From: Elmis aenea
Lineage: Eukaryota; Arthropoda; Insecta; Coleoptera; Elmidae
DNA: 64,000 nt
Assembly (NCBI GenBank): GCA_947652605.1
Contig: OX393577.1
Span: forward strand, 18,231,466-18,295,465
Direction of reading: 5' to 3'
A program made the translations under genes and the position numbers. Within the stretch, counting starts at the first letter, position 1; each line of letters starts with the position of its first letter. Below, in pieces: positions 20,534 through 31,800 of the stretch. The notes beneath the pieces were generated by a model. That model was not told the origin of the DNA and ran no database searches. It was given only the letters and a program-made list of their open reading frames with translations.

Positions 20534-23109
20534 ATATTTTTGTAAAGAGTAATTCAAAAGAATCAACATTTTTTTTGTAAAATTATTATCAGATTACAGG
20601 GACACCCTATAAAGTCTGTAAACATCACGTGTTTAATGGTTATTAGCGTTTTAAGTTAATTAGTACAACCAATTAACATTTCCTCAAGTTTTCACTTTCA
20701 GCTTACTCATCTATTAATATTTTCCTCACTTAGCAGTTTACTATAAGGAAGTAGTATCGCACTTAAGTTACATAACAAAGCTTTCTTTAAAAACAATGTT
20801 GTATTAGTTACAGCCGACAGAACAGGCATAATAACGACTTACTGATAAGAAAGAGTGAGTATTCTATTAATAATTGCACTAGAAAATATTACCTTAATTA
20901 ATGTCATTAAACAGGTTTACAAATTACTGTAATATCTATAAAATGTGTTTACACAAATAAATGCTATGTTAAGTACATTTGTAATAAATTTACTGGTTAA
21001 GTCGCTTAGTCGGTCTGCACTGACTGCAAATTATGTTGCAAATCTACTTTCCTTCACAATTAGTCGAGTGGTTTTGGCTTCATGTCATTTTTTATTAGGT
21101 AAACGGTTTGTAAATCTCCTTAGTTGTAGTAAACTATATATTTTATGACAAGCAGGGCTCTATTTAGATTTTTTTATGCCTACAGGTATAAGGAGACGCT
21201 TGTAATTAGGCTCCTTTATCTTCGGGTAACGAAAGCGCGTGCTAAATTAACTAAATATAATAAGGAACTAATTATCAAACAATTCTTTCTAAAAATGTTC
21301 CACTTCAACTGTTCATGTATTTATTATTTAATTTTTGAAACTGTTTATTTGAACCGGCAATAGAAAAATAAACCAAATAAACTAGTCCCAGAAGAAATGT
21401 AAAAGAAAAGTTTGCAGATATAAAACCTTTATTTAATGCACCTTTCCGATCAAATTTCCCCACAGGGAAAACGCCCATTGCGGGTAAAAACCAAACGCAG
21501 AAAATTCCCTTGGCACATTTATACTACAAATGTATCTACCGTTATATGGTATTTTCTCTTTGGGCAACTTTCATCTTCATTGATTTCCATATAATCTCTT
21601 AATAGCCGGTTAAGCTAGGATCATCTTCCGGTATAGCAATCATTAACAGTTTAGAATTTTATTTCTTTATAGTTCATTTGGTTTCATCTTCTGAGTGAAT
21701 TGTAGTTGATTCATACCAAGGTGATGCTTACATTTTTGCGAATAAAATACATTTATATTTGTGTGCAATAGACAAAGACTGGCAAATTTTGATTAAGCCA
21801 ATATTAACTAGCAGCTAGCATCTAAGATATACGATTTTTATTGGTCACAAGGTAAAATATTGTAACATTAATTGTTAAAGACGAACTGCAACAGTATTAA
21901 AAATCTGTTTAAAAAAAAAAATATCACAGCGGTTTAATTAAACTTTTAATTACTTTCAAGAAAATTAAAGAACATGCATTTTGATTAAATGAGAAATTAC
22001 ATATATTTAAAACTATTGTATTTGTTTGAAAAACTAAGCTTAAAGGTGTCCCAAAATTTTATATATTTTCATAACACGTCTTTGCAAATAATTTAAACAT
22101 ACACCAAAATTTTAGTTACAGCTCCGGCCAAATATATTATCTATATTTACTTTTCATCTCTGGATAAACGTAAACTTTAATCAACTATTTTCATATTTAA
22201 TAATTACTCAACTTTCACCACATCCACAATAAACTTTAGAGGATCGTTTTTCATCAAACCATACAAAGGATAAGGAAGTTAGAAGTTTACAGCCACCTAC
22301 AACACATTTAAGGTCAAGGAAATATTTTATGAGGGCGTCATACGTGAGTTTGCATTAAATGTTTATAGCAAAAACTGATTTATCGTCTAATCCCATAAAG
22401 AAAAACTTCAAGTAAGTACATACGCTCGTTGCTATTAGCAAAAACGTGAATGATTAGCGCACGTTTTTCTATTAATAATATGGTAGGATTAGGGTTCTTG
22501 AAGCTTTCGATAGTGGGTGTTAAGTTGACTAGGCTTCTTTAGAAAAACTTTTATTAATAAACTTTTGGCACAAATTTTTCGTTAAATACGGTTAGTGATA
22601 GACGACAACTGTATTAATGTTATATGAAGTAGTTTATAGTTAAATCCAATGTGTCATTTATTTGTGACTTAAATATTATTAAGGTTGCAATTGTAATATT
22701 CAATTTGTTCTTTCGCCATACGTAGTATAAAGAAAGTATTGTGAACGCGAAAATTTTCGAATTCCAGATTTCGACAGACATACGTTTTGAGATCCCCTGA
22801 ACCCGTTTTGACTATTTTCGCGATGACGTCCGTGTAAATGTACGTTTTTGATAGTGGTTATCCATAAAGTCTTTAAAGGTATTCTCCAAAGTGCGCGCAA
22901 ATATTTAATTGTTTTAAATAATAACTATTATATAGCGTGTTTAAGTTGAAACGACAATCCAAAATTACATGAAAACGGTAAAAGATAAAAAAATCTGTTT
23001 ATGTAGGATTGTAGTCTATGTTGAAATCTATAAAAAAAAACTTATAATTTTTTTTTAAATTTAAAATTACGATTTAAAAAAAAAAATTCTAAATTTGGAT
23101 TATTTTTTC
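20534..23109. other. Probable Pdp1 first intron or 5' flank; no gene recognised
   Basis: AT-rich, with no coding similarity. Noted items are a degenerate TACAGGGACACCCTATA palindrome at about 20594-20611, a CACGTG E-box at 20626-20631, a GGTGTCCC end-like motif near 22045, and a repeat-like segment at about 22715-22890. Upstream Pdp1 exons were sought on the minus strand and not found. Confidence 0.35.
22715..22890 (-). repeat. Fragment resembling a widespread arthropod interspersed repeat
   Basis: On the minus strand the segment runs from AAAACGTACATTTACACGG through CGCGAAAATAGTCAAAACGG and CTCAAAACGTATGTCTGTCG to CTTTATACTACGTATGGCG. It is clearly richer in CG than the surroundings and resembles, from memory, a non-coding repeat common in arthropod genomes. 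The open frame over it (22700-22900) is not a recognised protein. Identification is tentative. Confidence 0.3.
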
Positions 23110-23500
23110 CGGCTCCAACAAATTTTTTAAAATTTTGGTATGTTATAGAATTTATTATTCTCAGTAATACGCCGTTTGTCTGAACTATCTGGAATTTAAA
23201 ATTACAAAAATATTACAAAAATTCAAAATGTTGAAATTTTTTTATCGAAAACGGCTCTAACAATTGTTTTCAAATTTTAGTATGTTATAGAGTTTATTAT
23301 TCTCAGTAATATGCCGTTTGTCTTGACCATCTGAAATTTAAAATTACAATTTTTTTTCAAAAAATCAAAATTTTGAATTTTTTTTTCGAAAACCGCTTCA
23401 ACAATTTTTTTCAAATGTTAGTGTTTTATAGAGTTTATTTTTATTAGTAAAACGTCGTTTGTCTAAACTTTCTTGAATATCTGTGAAAAAAATTATGATT
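23110..23500. repeat. Three tandem units of about 142 bp
   Basis: Units start at 23110 (CGGCTCCAACA), 23252 (CGGCTCTAACA) and 23393 (CCGCTTCAACA). Each continues with TTTATAGA-TTTATTATT-like sequence, GCCGTTTGTCT and AATTTAAAATTAC. The spacing of 142 and 141 bp is constant while units differ at many positions, so it is an old local duplication or a satellite fragment. Confidence 0.8.
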
Positions 23501-24076
23501 AAATAAAAAATTGTAAAAATATTTTGTAAGAACGCTGTGATTGTTCATCTGTTATAAACACGCGCATGAAACGTCATTTTGACAGACAGCGTTTACAAAA
23601 ATATTCGCTGTTCATTTGCAATAAAACTCATCTCAATCAATAAATAATCAAACTGGGTTTGTTAGCAACTCTTCGCGAACAGTTGTTGACAATTTTTGAG
23701 CAAGATTTAAACGAAAAACAAAAATTATTACAGGAAACGATAAAGTGCAACTTCCTTGTCATGATAAATGCATTTCATAGTCCCACGATGCACGGCGATA
23801 AAAATTCACTTACGACTTCGATTTTACTGGATGGCAGTTTAAACATTCAAGCAATACTAGGCTTCAATCAATTGTTATTTACAGTCACGATAAACGTTAT
23901 TCGCATTTGAAGAATGATAGGAGATGATGTAATGCAATAAATTTATGTCCCTTGTAAATATTCATCTTTAAGAAGTATAGTTGAAAAACAAATCAATACT
24001 GAAATTTTCATTGAACTGAAGTAATGATAAACTATAATTCGGCAAAACGTGACGAAGGTTTAATAAGGGTTTAAAC
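23501..24076. other. No gene recognised
   Basis: An open frame of 83 codons at 23659-23910 (TTG start; contains LREQLLTIFEQDLNEKQKLLQ) resembles nothing known and has no splice or promoter support. It is left unannotated as a gene. Confidence 0.3.
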
Positions 24077-24461
24077 CAGGCGTTTGGAGCAGTCCAATTT
24101 TTTAATTGCTCCGCTCCAGCTCCCTTCCAGCTCCGCTCCGGCATGTATGCCTGCTCCAGCTCCGCCACAGCTTCGTTTCATGCTCCAAATATTGATAAAA
24201 CGTGTAAAATAAGTTTTTTAATTAAACAATTTGTGTAAATGGGCCAAAAATTGCAATATTTGACCCTAGCAAACGAATAAATGTTTGTAAAAATAGATTA
24301 TTGATCTTCAACGGTTAAAAAATTTAAAAAAAAAGTTTTTTTTTAATTGTGCGTAACAAACTGGAGCAGTGGAGCAATCAATATTATTTGCTCCGGACTC
24401 CGACCCAGATTCGGGCAAAAACCCATTGCTTAACTGCTTTGTACAGAGCTCCAAACCCCTG
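24077..24461. mobile_element. Non-autonomous hAT element, 8-bp target duplication
   Basis: The left end CAGGCGTTTGGAGC matches the inverse of the right end, GCTCCAAACCCCTG. Flanks are GTTTAAAC (24069-24076) and GTTCAAAC (24462-24469), an 8-bp duplication with one mismatch. The interior is full of GCTCC/GGAGC subterminal repeats, typical of hAT transposase-binding regions. There is no transposase. Confidence 0.82.
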
Positions 24462-24632
24462 GTTCAAACAGTCCCTAATTTATCCTATCCTAGGATTTAG
24501 TGCTGTATTTCCCTTTATTTATCCGATAACAACAATTTTTTGGTTATAATATCATACTTGGTGCGTCCTGGCACCGTTCCTAAACATCCTTAAATCGAAA
24601 TTAATCCCACCATGTTATATTTTATATCTTAA

Positions 24633-25430
24633 TACAGGGTGTCCCACAAGGTATGCCTTCGCTAATTTTTGCACAAGTCGAATGTTTAGGGCCAAAATAA
24701 AACGTTTTTAGCAACACCAAAAAAAGTTTTATGTGTCCCTTCATATACAGGGTGTCCCAGTTAAATTGAACAGCATTGGAATCTCGTAAACGGTAAGAGA
24801 TACAGAATTGGTTAAAGTGTCAAAATTATCTATGATTTAAGAGCAACTATTCTATGAAAAAATATCTTTAAAAAAGTTAATAGGTAGTTTTTGCGCTATG
24901 GACAGAAAAACAAAACACATCAGGTTTTTGAATTTTACTTTTAACTTGCTTATTTGATACCACACTCAAAATATTTTTCGACGTTATTGAAGCACTTTTT
25001 GGGCAGATTTGAAATATGTCAATAAATTTTACTTATCTTCAATTTGTTTTGGTTACTTAAACATTAGCCGTATTTAAAATAAGTAAGTTTAGTTTAGAAA
25101 AACAAAAACAAATGAATATAGGTAAAATCTGTGGACAAATTTTAAATCTACGCAAAAATGTAACCTTATGATGTCGAAAAATATTTTGAGTGATTTAAAT
25201 CAGTTTTTTTACAAGATATTTTTTTATAGAATAGTTGCTTAAATCATGAATTATTTTGACCCATTAAACCAACTCTGGATCTCTTACCATATTGTTTTTT
25301 TTTTTAACTGGGTCACTCTGTATATAAAGGGATCATACAATTATTTTTTTTGCTAAGAACGTTTATTTAGTTCCTAAACATTCGATTTATGCCAAAATTA
25401 GAGAAGGGATACCTTGTAAGACACGCTGTA
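24633..25430. repeat. Nested double foldback element, TACAGGGTGTCCC ends
   Basis: The outer ends are TACAGGGTGTCCCACAAGG at 24633 and AAGACACGCTGTA at 25430. A second, inner pair is TACAGGGTGTCCCAGTTAA at 24746 and TTAACTGGGTCACTCTGTATA ending at 25322. Outer arm segments (GGTATGCCTTCGCTAATTTT / AAAATTAGAGAAGGGATACC) and inner arms (AAACGGTAAGAGATACAGAA / its degenerate inverse) pair independently. So one palindrome is seated exactly within another carrying the same kind of ends. Confidence 0.87.
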
Positions 25431-28043
25431 CAAACAATGATCGCCTTATTTTTGTTATGTGCATTAGGTTTTTCTTTTTGGGTGAAGGTTTCCGCAAGAA
25501 TCGTAACCCATAAGCATAAATCTACTCCTAAAATGTAATATTCTCGTCACGTGTAAAACATGTAACATCCATAATATCTGCGCGGTTATTGCGATGCTGC
25601 TTTAATGTATTGTTTGTTTGTGAATAATTTTCATTGTCAAGTGCAACTTTGTTGGTTATATTATATTACTACAGTTACAAGAATTGTAATGCGTAACCCG
25701 TGTGCTTCACCGTATTCGCATAATATTAAATATCCATTTTATGTCCTGTAAAAACGACAGTGAAATGTATGTTGACATGTTTTTAGTAGCAGTGGTGACG
25801 TATGAGAAACATTAGTAAGGCAAAACATAATTAAACTTATTATATAGGCAATATTTATGAAAATGTTGCTTCTGTCCTGGATGCGACAGGACCTTATAGG
25901 TGACTGGCCCAAGCATACATATTATATTGTTATCTAATTGGAATTTAATCATTAAATGTATTTTATTTCACGATTTAAATGGATATTTTTAGCCAATCCT
26001 CTCCCAGGTGCAATTTTGTAGCCTATATAAAAACAGGTGAACTGTGACACACCTAGTTGCTTATAAGCGGTTTCGAAAAACGATTAGGTTTTCATACAGT
26101 CTTATAATTATTTATATGTACGTTGAATTATGGGTTTATGGTATGGAAAAAATTTCCATGATAATTATTTTGAGAATACCGACCACCAAGCATGGCGGAA
26201 TTAATTATTCAAAAGGTTGCTAATTCTGGAGATTCGGTGTAAATTTAAAAATGTGGTATAGATATATTACGATTTAAGACACTTAACTTGAAAATTTGTT
26301 TCAAATGATGAAGTATAAGAGCTTCAACAGATAAAAACAATTTTTTTTTAGTTTTAACTAACTGGGAAGGGTTAGCCTATTTTTTGCTTTCTTTTTTGTT
26401 ACTTTTCTCAAAGACACAATTGTTTCCTAAACACAGGGTACGATTTGTTAATTTGAAACTACAAGAAATGTTTATTTCTGTTCAGTCAGGCAATTGCTGT
26501 TTTCAAGGATATTCCACTGGAAACGCTAACATGTGGGTCTCGAACCATGACTAAATAATTTGACAATTTAATAAATTAGATAGAATTTGCTGCTTCATGT
26601 ATTTGATCGCATATGTAAGTATTGTTTATGTTCGTTAATGGAAAACATTGTGAAGTTTTATGAATGAAAACGTGGCCTTTTATTGTAACAAGTTTGTCGT
26701 TTAACAATTGTTTTGTGTCAGCACTACCAATTGTTTTTTGTTGTCGTTATTTATTGTCGTTATTGAAATTTGTAATTGTGAGAGACTGTGAAAAACAAAA
26801 TAATTATTTTTCTTAATTGAAAATAATAAACTTTACAGTTTTATGTAATCTTGTTACCTACGGTAACTAGTTGTTGGATATTGTGAGATGTCTCTGGCGC
26901 TGGTGCTGTTTTTTAAGGCAAAATAACTATTTGGGATCAATTAATGAGGTTTCTTAAAATGATTTTTGTCGTGCAAACTTTGATTGTTCAGGTTTTGATG
27001 TTTGCCGTAAAATGGTAGCTATTTTTATTATGTAATCTATAAGCATATCACAAACCTCTCGATCCCAGGAAACAGTAGTAAAGAGTTAGTGAATTTTGGA
27101 TTTTTGGAAGTGGGGACTAAATGAACACAGAAAAATCAGGTGTAATTTAGCTTTTAAATTATTTTTTGCGGTCGATTTAAAAAACAATTCCACTAATTTT
27201 TCGAAGGAATTTTTCAGTAGTAAATAAGCAAGGCTTTTCTGACAGGAAGTTTTTAGATAAAAAATGTGTGCCTTATTAACAATTTAACATCGAGAACAAT
27301 GCAATATCGTTCTAATGCGTTTTGTTCCAAAGAGCAGAGTTATTAGACATTGTTTAAACAAACAACTATCAACTCCTTGCACATGCATTTGATAATATCA
27401 ATTACCAATAGTTGAAAATAGCGTGTAAGGTCACTGTATAAGTGTAAAAGTGTTTATCTGCGGATATTCTCGGTTTTAATTGTATTAAACAACGCTGCGA
27501 CAATCTCCGCGTCTAATGTTTGTGCAATATAAATTCATTTCTCTAAGATTTACGATCGCTGCATAGAAATGAAATTTGTTATGTATGTAAATCTAGTCTA
27601 GACACAGCAAGACATTAATTACGTTTGACTTTGTACACACAACTCTCGATCTGCCCACATGGAGCACAGCAATTTGTTTTATGTTGCCGCGACCCTGAAG
27701 TCCATTTCGTATGATTGACGGTGAAACAACGATTTCTGACATTCATACTTTTTAATACTTATCTGTGGTAGGCAGCTATGACGTGATGATTAAATGCCTC
27801 CAAGTACTACAATTGTTTTTTTTTTCAGGTATAGCTAGTATTTTTTTTTAGGTGTTTCTGTAATAGAATTAAACAAAAAACGCAAAACATCTAAACAATA
27901 TTTTTTTTTAAAACCGTAACCAGCTTTAACTGGGAGGTCGCATCATTGTAAAGTGATTACTGTGGGTAAATGAAGGTTTCATATATTTATAAAGGTGTTT
28001 GAGTGTTTTTTTTTCTTATTATTAGTATATAAATACATATGCA
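25431..28043. other. Probable intron/intergenic; no gene recognised
   Basis: No repeats with clear ends. There is an E-box CACGTG at 25548-25553 and a CCAAT (25992) plus TATATAAAAA (26025) pair on the + strand without a convincing initiator. TTATGTAA D-box-like octamers occur near 26840 and 27028. A less AT-rich patch at about 27420-27780 could be a conserved regulatory segment but nothing identifies it. Confidence 0.3.
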
Positions 28044-28665
28044 TATAGAGAGAAATTTAAATTCGAGTTTAAGCATGGAGATCTCGCTTATTATAGTTAG
28101 TAGCTACAGTATAGGTTTATTATTGGCAAAGTTGCTTAATTTTGTGCTCAATAATATCTGAAGAGAAATTAAAAATATCTCAAACAGTATCTGAGAAAAT
28201 GAGGAAAAACCGGAAAATACGATTTTTTAAAATCGTCTGTAACTCCTTTGGAGTATGAGATAATTTTAATGTGTTAAAATATTGTCAGAGCAACTTTTTA
28301 AGCCGAATCGGATGGTGGTCACAAATTTTCTCTAGATCAATTCGTTTTTGTTTTATGATAATCAACTTTGTTTTTTCTTATAAGCGCAATTTTTGCTATT
28401 TACCTACATAATCTAATAGCATTAATTTTTCTAAATCCATTGATGGAATAAAAAATTGGGGCCTACCTGATTTATAACGGTTTTTGTTTAAAACCTTTTT
28501 TTTTAATTTAACGATGAATAAAGAAGAAAAATACCATGTGTGATACAGCAATGGATTCAGAAAAATAAATGCTATTAGATTAGCAACTTTGCCAAATTTA
28601 AACCTATACTGTAGCTATTATAATAAGCGAGATCATGCTTAAACTCCAATTTTAATCACCCTGTA
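28044..28665. repeat. Partial foldback, ATCTCGCTTATTATA subfamily
   Basis: The left end is degenerate (TATAGAGAGAAATTTAAATTC); the right end is intact (ATTTTAATCACCCTGTA). Left 28072-28140 (GGAGATCTCGCTTATTATAG...) pairs with right 28580-28640. A second local pair, AATCTAATAGCATTAATTTT with AAAATAAATGCTATTAGATT, forms an inner hairpin. The interior resembles the copy at 42159. Confidence 0.75.
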
Positions 28666-28668
28666 TAG

Positions 28669-28890
28669 CACAGGGTGGTCCAAATTCGATGGGATTACAT
28701 GGGTACGTATCTTATTTAATATTTAAGGTAAAGAAACGGTTAACCAACCAAAAATGTGCAGTTTTATAATAAAAACAGAGCCGTTTTCAAAAATATTCTA
28801 TCATTACCGGTTTTTGAATTATTGTAAAAAAAAAACGATTTTTTTCATATTTATAATGTGTTATATCTCCGTTATTGTTAATTTTTACCA
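28669..28890. repeat. Single-ended TACAGGGTGG copy abutting the previous foldback
   Basis: CACAGGGTGGTCCAAATTCG starts four bases after the previous element's terminus. No partner is seen downstream. The end coordinate is approximate. Confidence 0.5.
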
Positions 28891-31559
28891 TTCTGATAAT
28901 ATGTATTGGATATTATTTATATTAGTAATAACGGACTCGATGTTGCTATCAGAAACTAAGTCATCAGCTAATGTATTTATATTACACTTGCTTATTATTG
29001 TGTTCCATATCATGTAAATACAGCACAAAAAGTAAATGACCTAAAACTGAATATTGTGATACTCCTAATGTGTTGAGAATTTTGTCTAATATCGTTGATA
29101 TTCGATGGATCAAATTTTGGTGGAATAAAAGTATTTGCCTAAAAACCTAAAAAGCCTAAAAAACAAATAAAAAATCCATACACCAAACATATTTATTATC
29201 TATCGCTGGCTCTGTTTCGTTATAACATATTGCACATAGTTAAAACATACATAAAAGAGCAAGAATTGCTTTAATAGGGTAATTAATTGAGTTAGAATTA
29301 TTTTAAGTTAATGTATGGAACGTAGAAGTTTAGTATTATTTTAAACGCGCATTTCTTACTACAAAAAAATCAATTAACACTGCAACATACGTTACTTTAC
29401 AAATCATTACGCTACTTATCTATAAATATAGGGAAACTGTTGTTAACATTTTAATCTAATATTTTTTACGTATCAATGACATTAGCCATTAAATAAGAAT
29501 AGATGTAGACGCTACTGCATATTGCAAATGAGTAGTCCGGTATAACAAATTGCTATGTAAAACTAGTTATTTCATGCTAAATACAGAATCTCATCGTGTA
29601 ATTAAAAGGTAGGCGAAAGATGGTATCAAGGAAAACTGCAGTCTTAAATTTAATTATGCAGTTGTTTTATGAATGAGCGTAACAAATGCCAGTTTTATGA
29701 TTGTATGAATAAATATTTATTTTACGCCAACTATCTGCATAAAGTGTTTGCAGATAACATCAAACCATTAAAAACATTTTTGTAACTATGTATATTTCCT
29801 ATCCGTTCTTTGTTACTTTTAGTTAATATACAATTTTCTTGGGCCAAAATAAACCAAAATTTTCATTTTGTAATATACCGAGCGTCGCAGTTTGGAATTC
29901 GTACCTCTATAAGTACTAAACCATATAATTTAGGGTATTGAAAATTGGTTGGCTTATATTATAAACAAGTTAGCATCTTTTGGCAGTACTGTCAAATGTT
30001 ATTCATTTGTTTATTTTTAGTACCCCCATCTTTATTTTTTTTTCAAACCGCGCCATGGGTCATGCAGGGCGCATCATTTTAAAGAGAATATCATTATTAA
30101 TACAGCCGTGCAAAAATTTTAATGTGTTACATAGGGAAAGTTTAAGTGTGAAATGTCATTAGATAAACCCATAGGTAATTTGCTTCCAATCTTTGGCTTT
30201 TTCAAAACAAATTCGCAAATTAACATTTACAGCTCGCTAGCCCTGAATATTAGCCAAAACTGTAATTCATAAAACAGGTTCACAGTAACAAATAATTTTA
30301 AACTTAAAACTTTATATAATTTTCAACTTGTAAGAGTTTTTAATTTAGAGAATGATGTACAAACACCATCAGTCAGGAATGGTGGGTAATAAAACACGCA
30401 AGATCTTTTAAAAACTCCAATAAATCAATAAAAAAAATGTAAAGCAAATTGCACGAGAAAGTACACAATACTAACAATTTCTAGCAGCTACACACGCCGA
30501 TTTAAAAGACGCAATTTGACTAAGTATCATTTACTGATTTCTAGAAATTTCAATCATAACTGTGTAATTATATTAATTGCACACGATGTTAATGCGTTAG
30601 GTTAAAACGTCTCGAAATGAAATTCTCCTCATGTCTTTGAATTTTTCTCCAGTTCAATTAGCTCGCGCATTTTTCAGGTTTTTAACTGTTAATATTTTCA
30701 ATAAAATTACTCAATACTAATTGATTCTTTAAGCTGCTTGCGAAATTAATTGGAAACAGCTGTCGATGCGTGGTCCTGTTACCAAACAACTTTTTCTACA
30801 AAATTTTCAAAAACGTTTAAAAACATGTAAGCTGTGCATGTTAATTAAAAATATTCTTTCAAGCGCAGAAATGCAGTTAACATTTAAGAGCCACAACCAC
30901 ATCTGTCGCTGAATATGTGGCAAGTGTTTTTGTTCTTATTTCATACGCTGAGAAACTAGCAAGGAGAACTCTTCAACAATCAAACAATTACATAAAAGCA
31001 CTGTAAAGGAAGCTTACAAAAGTATCACAATCAATTATGATTTCCAGCAAGATTTCTTAGAACACTACAATCGATTTAAGGTGTTAAATAAAAGACGCAA
31101 ATTAATCTACTAAGCAATGGTATGAGCGTTTCACTAAAAGTTTTTGGTGCGTACTAGCAGAAGCAGCACTTCTGATTTTACACAAAGCCAGTAGTCATTA
31201 AGCTTTAATGTACCATGAGTCAAAAATGAGCTTTCACCTCTTTGTCTGTGCTACAGGTAACACTCGAAGCGACAGGTTTTGTTTCATATAGAGTGAAAAA
31301 TTTACAAGCACCAAAATGGAAAATAATAAGATTGTCTGGATACTAAATTAGAAAGTGAATTTAATTTCGTTAAATAAAATTTCAAGCATGATATGACATG
31401 GTATGATTAACAAACACGCATTTTTGGTGTGCTCAATATGCGGAAGATAATGAAAAACGGGCGTTTTTTGTTTCTTTGTGAAGATATTTGTACTTCGGAA
31501 GAGAGCTTTTAAAATAAGTCCACAGAAGAAGATAAGATAAGCAACGATAAAATCAAACA
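28891..31559. other. No gene or repeat family recognised
   Basis: AT-rich sequence. Open frames at 28754-29017 and 29980-30162 are hydrophobic low-complexity or unremarkable and have no family resemblance. Confidence 0.3.
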
Positions 31560-31800
31560 AAGCCTAGGATTGAAAGACTAAGAAAAAGATGGAGACGAAC
31601 CAATTAAGATGGCTGGTACATCTACTAAGCATGCCAGTATGCACGAAGCAAAAATAGGATAGAATATGAGGAAAGAAGTTGAGAAAGACCAGGAACAAAA
31701 TGGAAAAACGAAGAGAGACAAAGACTAAAAAAAAAATAAGTCAGCTAGCCAATGATGGGCAAAGATGAAGAAACAATCAAGAACCAGAAAAAATACCGCG
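31560..31800 (+). pseudogene. LINE 3' end relic
   Basis: The pieces NQLRWLVHLLSMP and a downstream Lys/Arg-rich RTRNKMEKRRE-like stretch are the decayed counterparts of the LRWLGH-hxRM and GRPRTKWKNE motifs near the C-terminus of many insect LINE reverse transcriptases. The frames are broken and only the tail is left. Confidence 0.55.

Noticed and set aside
22700..22900. 66-codon minus-strand frame over the CG-richer repeat fragment
   Set aside because: The sequence resembles a non-coding interspersed repeat; the peptide matches no known domain.
23659..23910. 83-codon frame with LREQLLTIFEQDLNEKQKLLQ
   Set aside because: Begins with TTG, no homologue recognised, no supporting signals.
26025..26034. 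CCAAT plus TATATAAAAA pair on + strand as a promoter
   Set aside because: No initiator match and no recognisable downstream exon.
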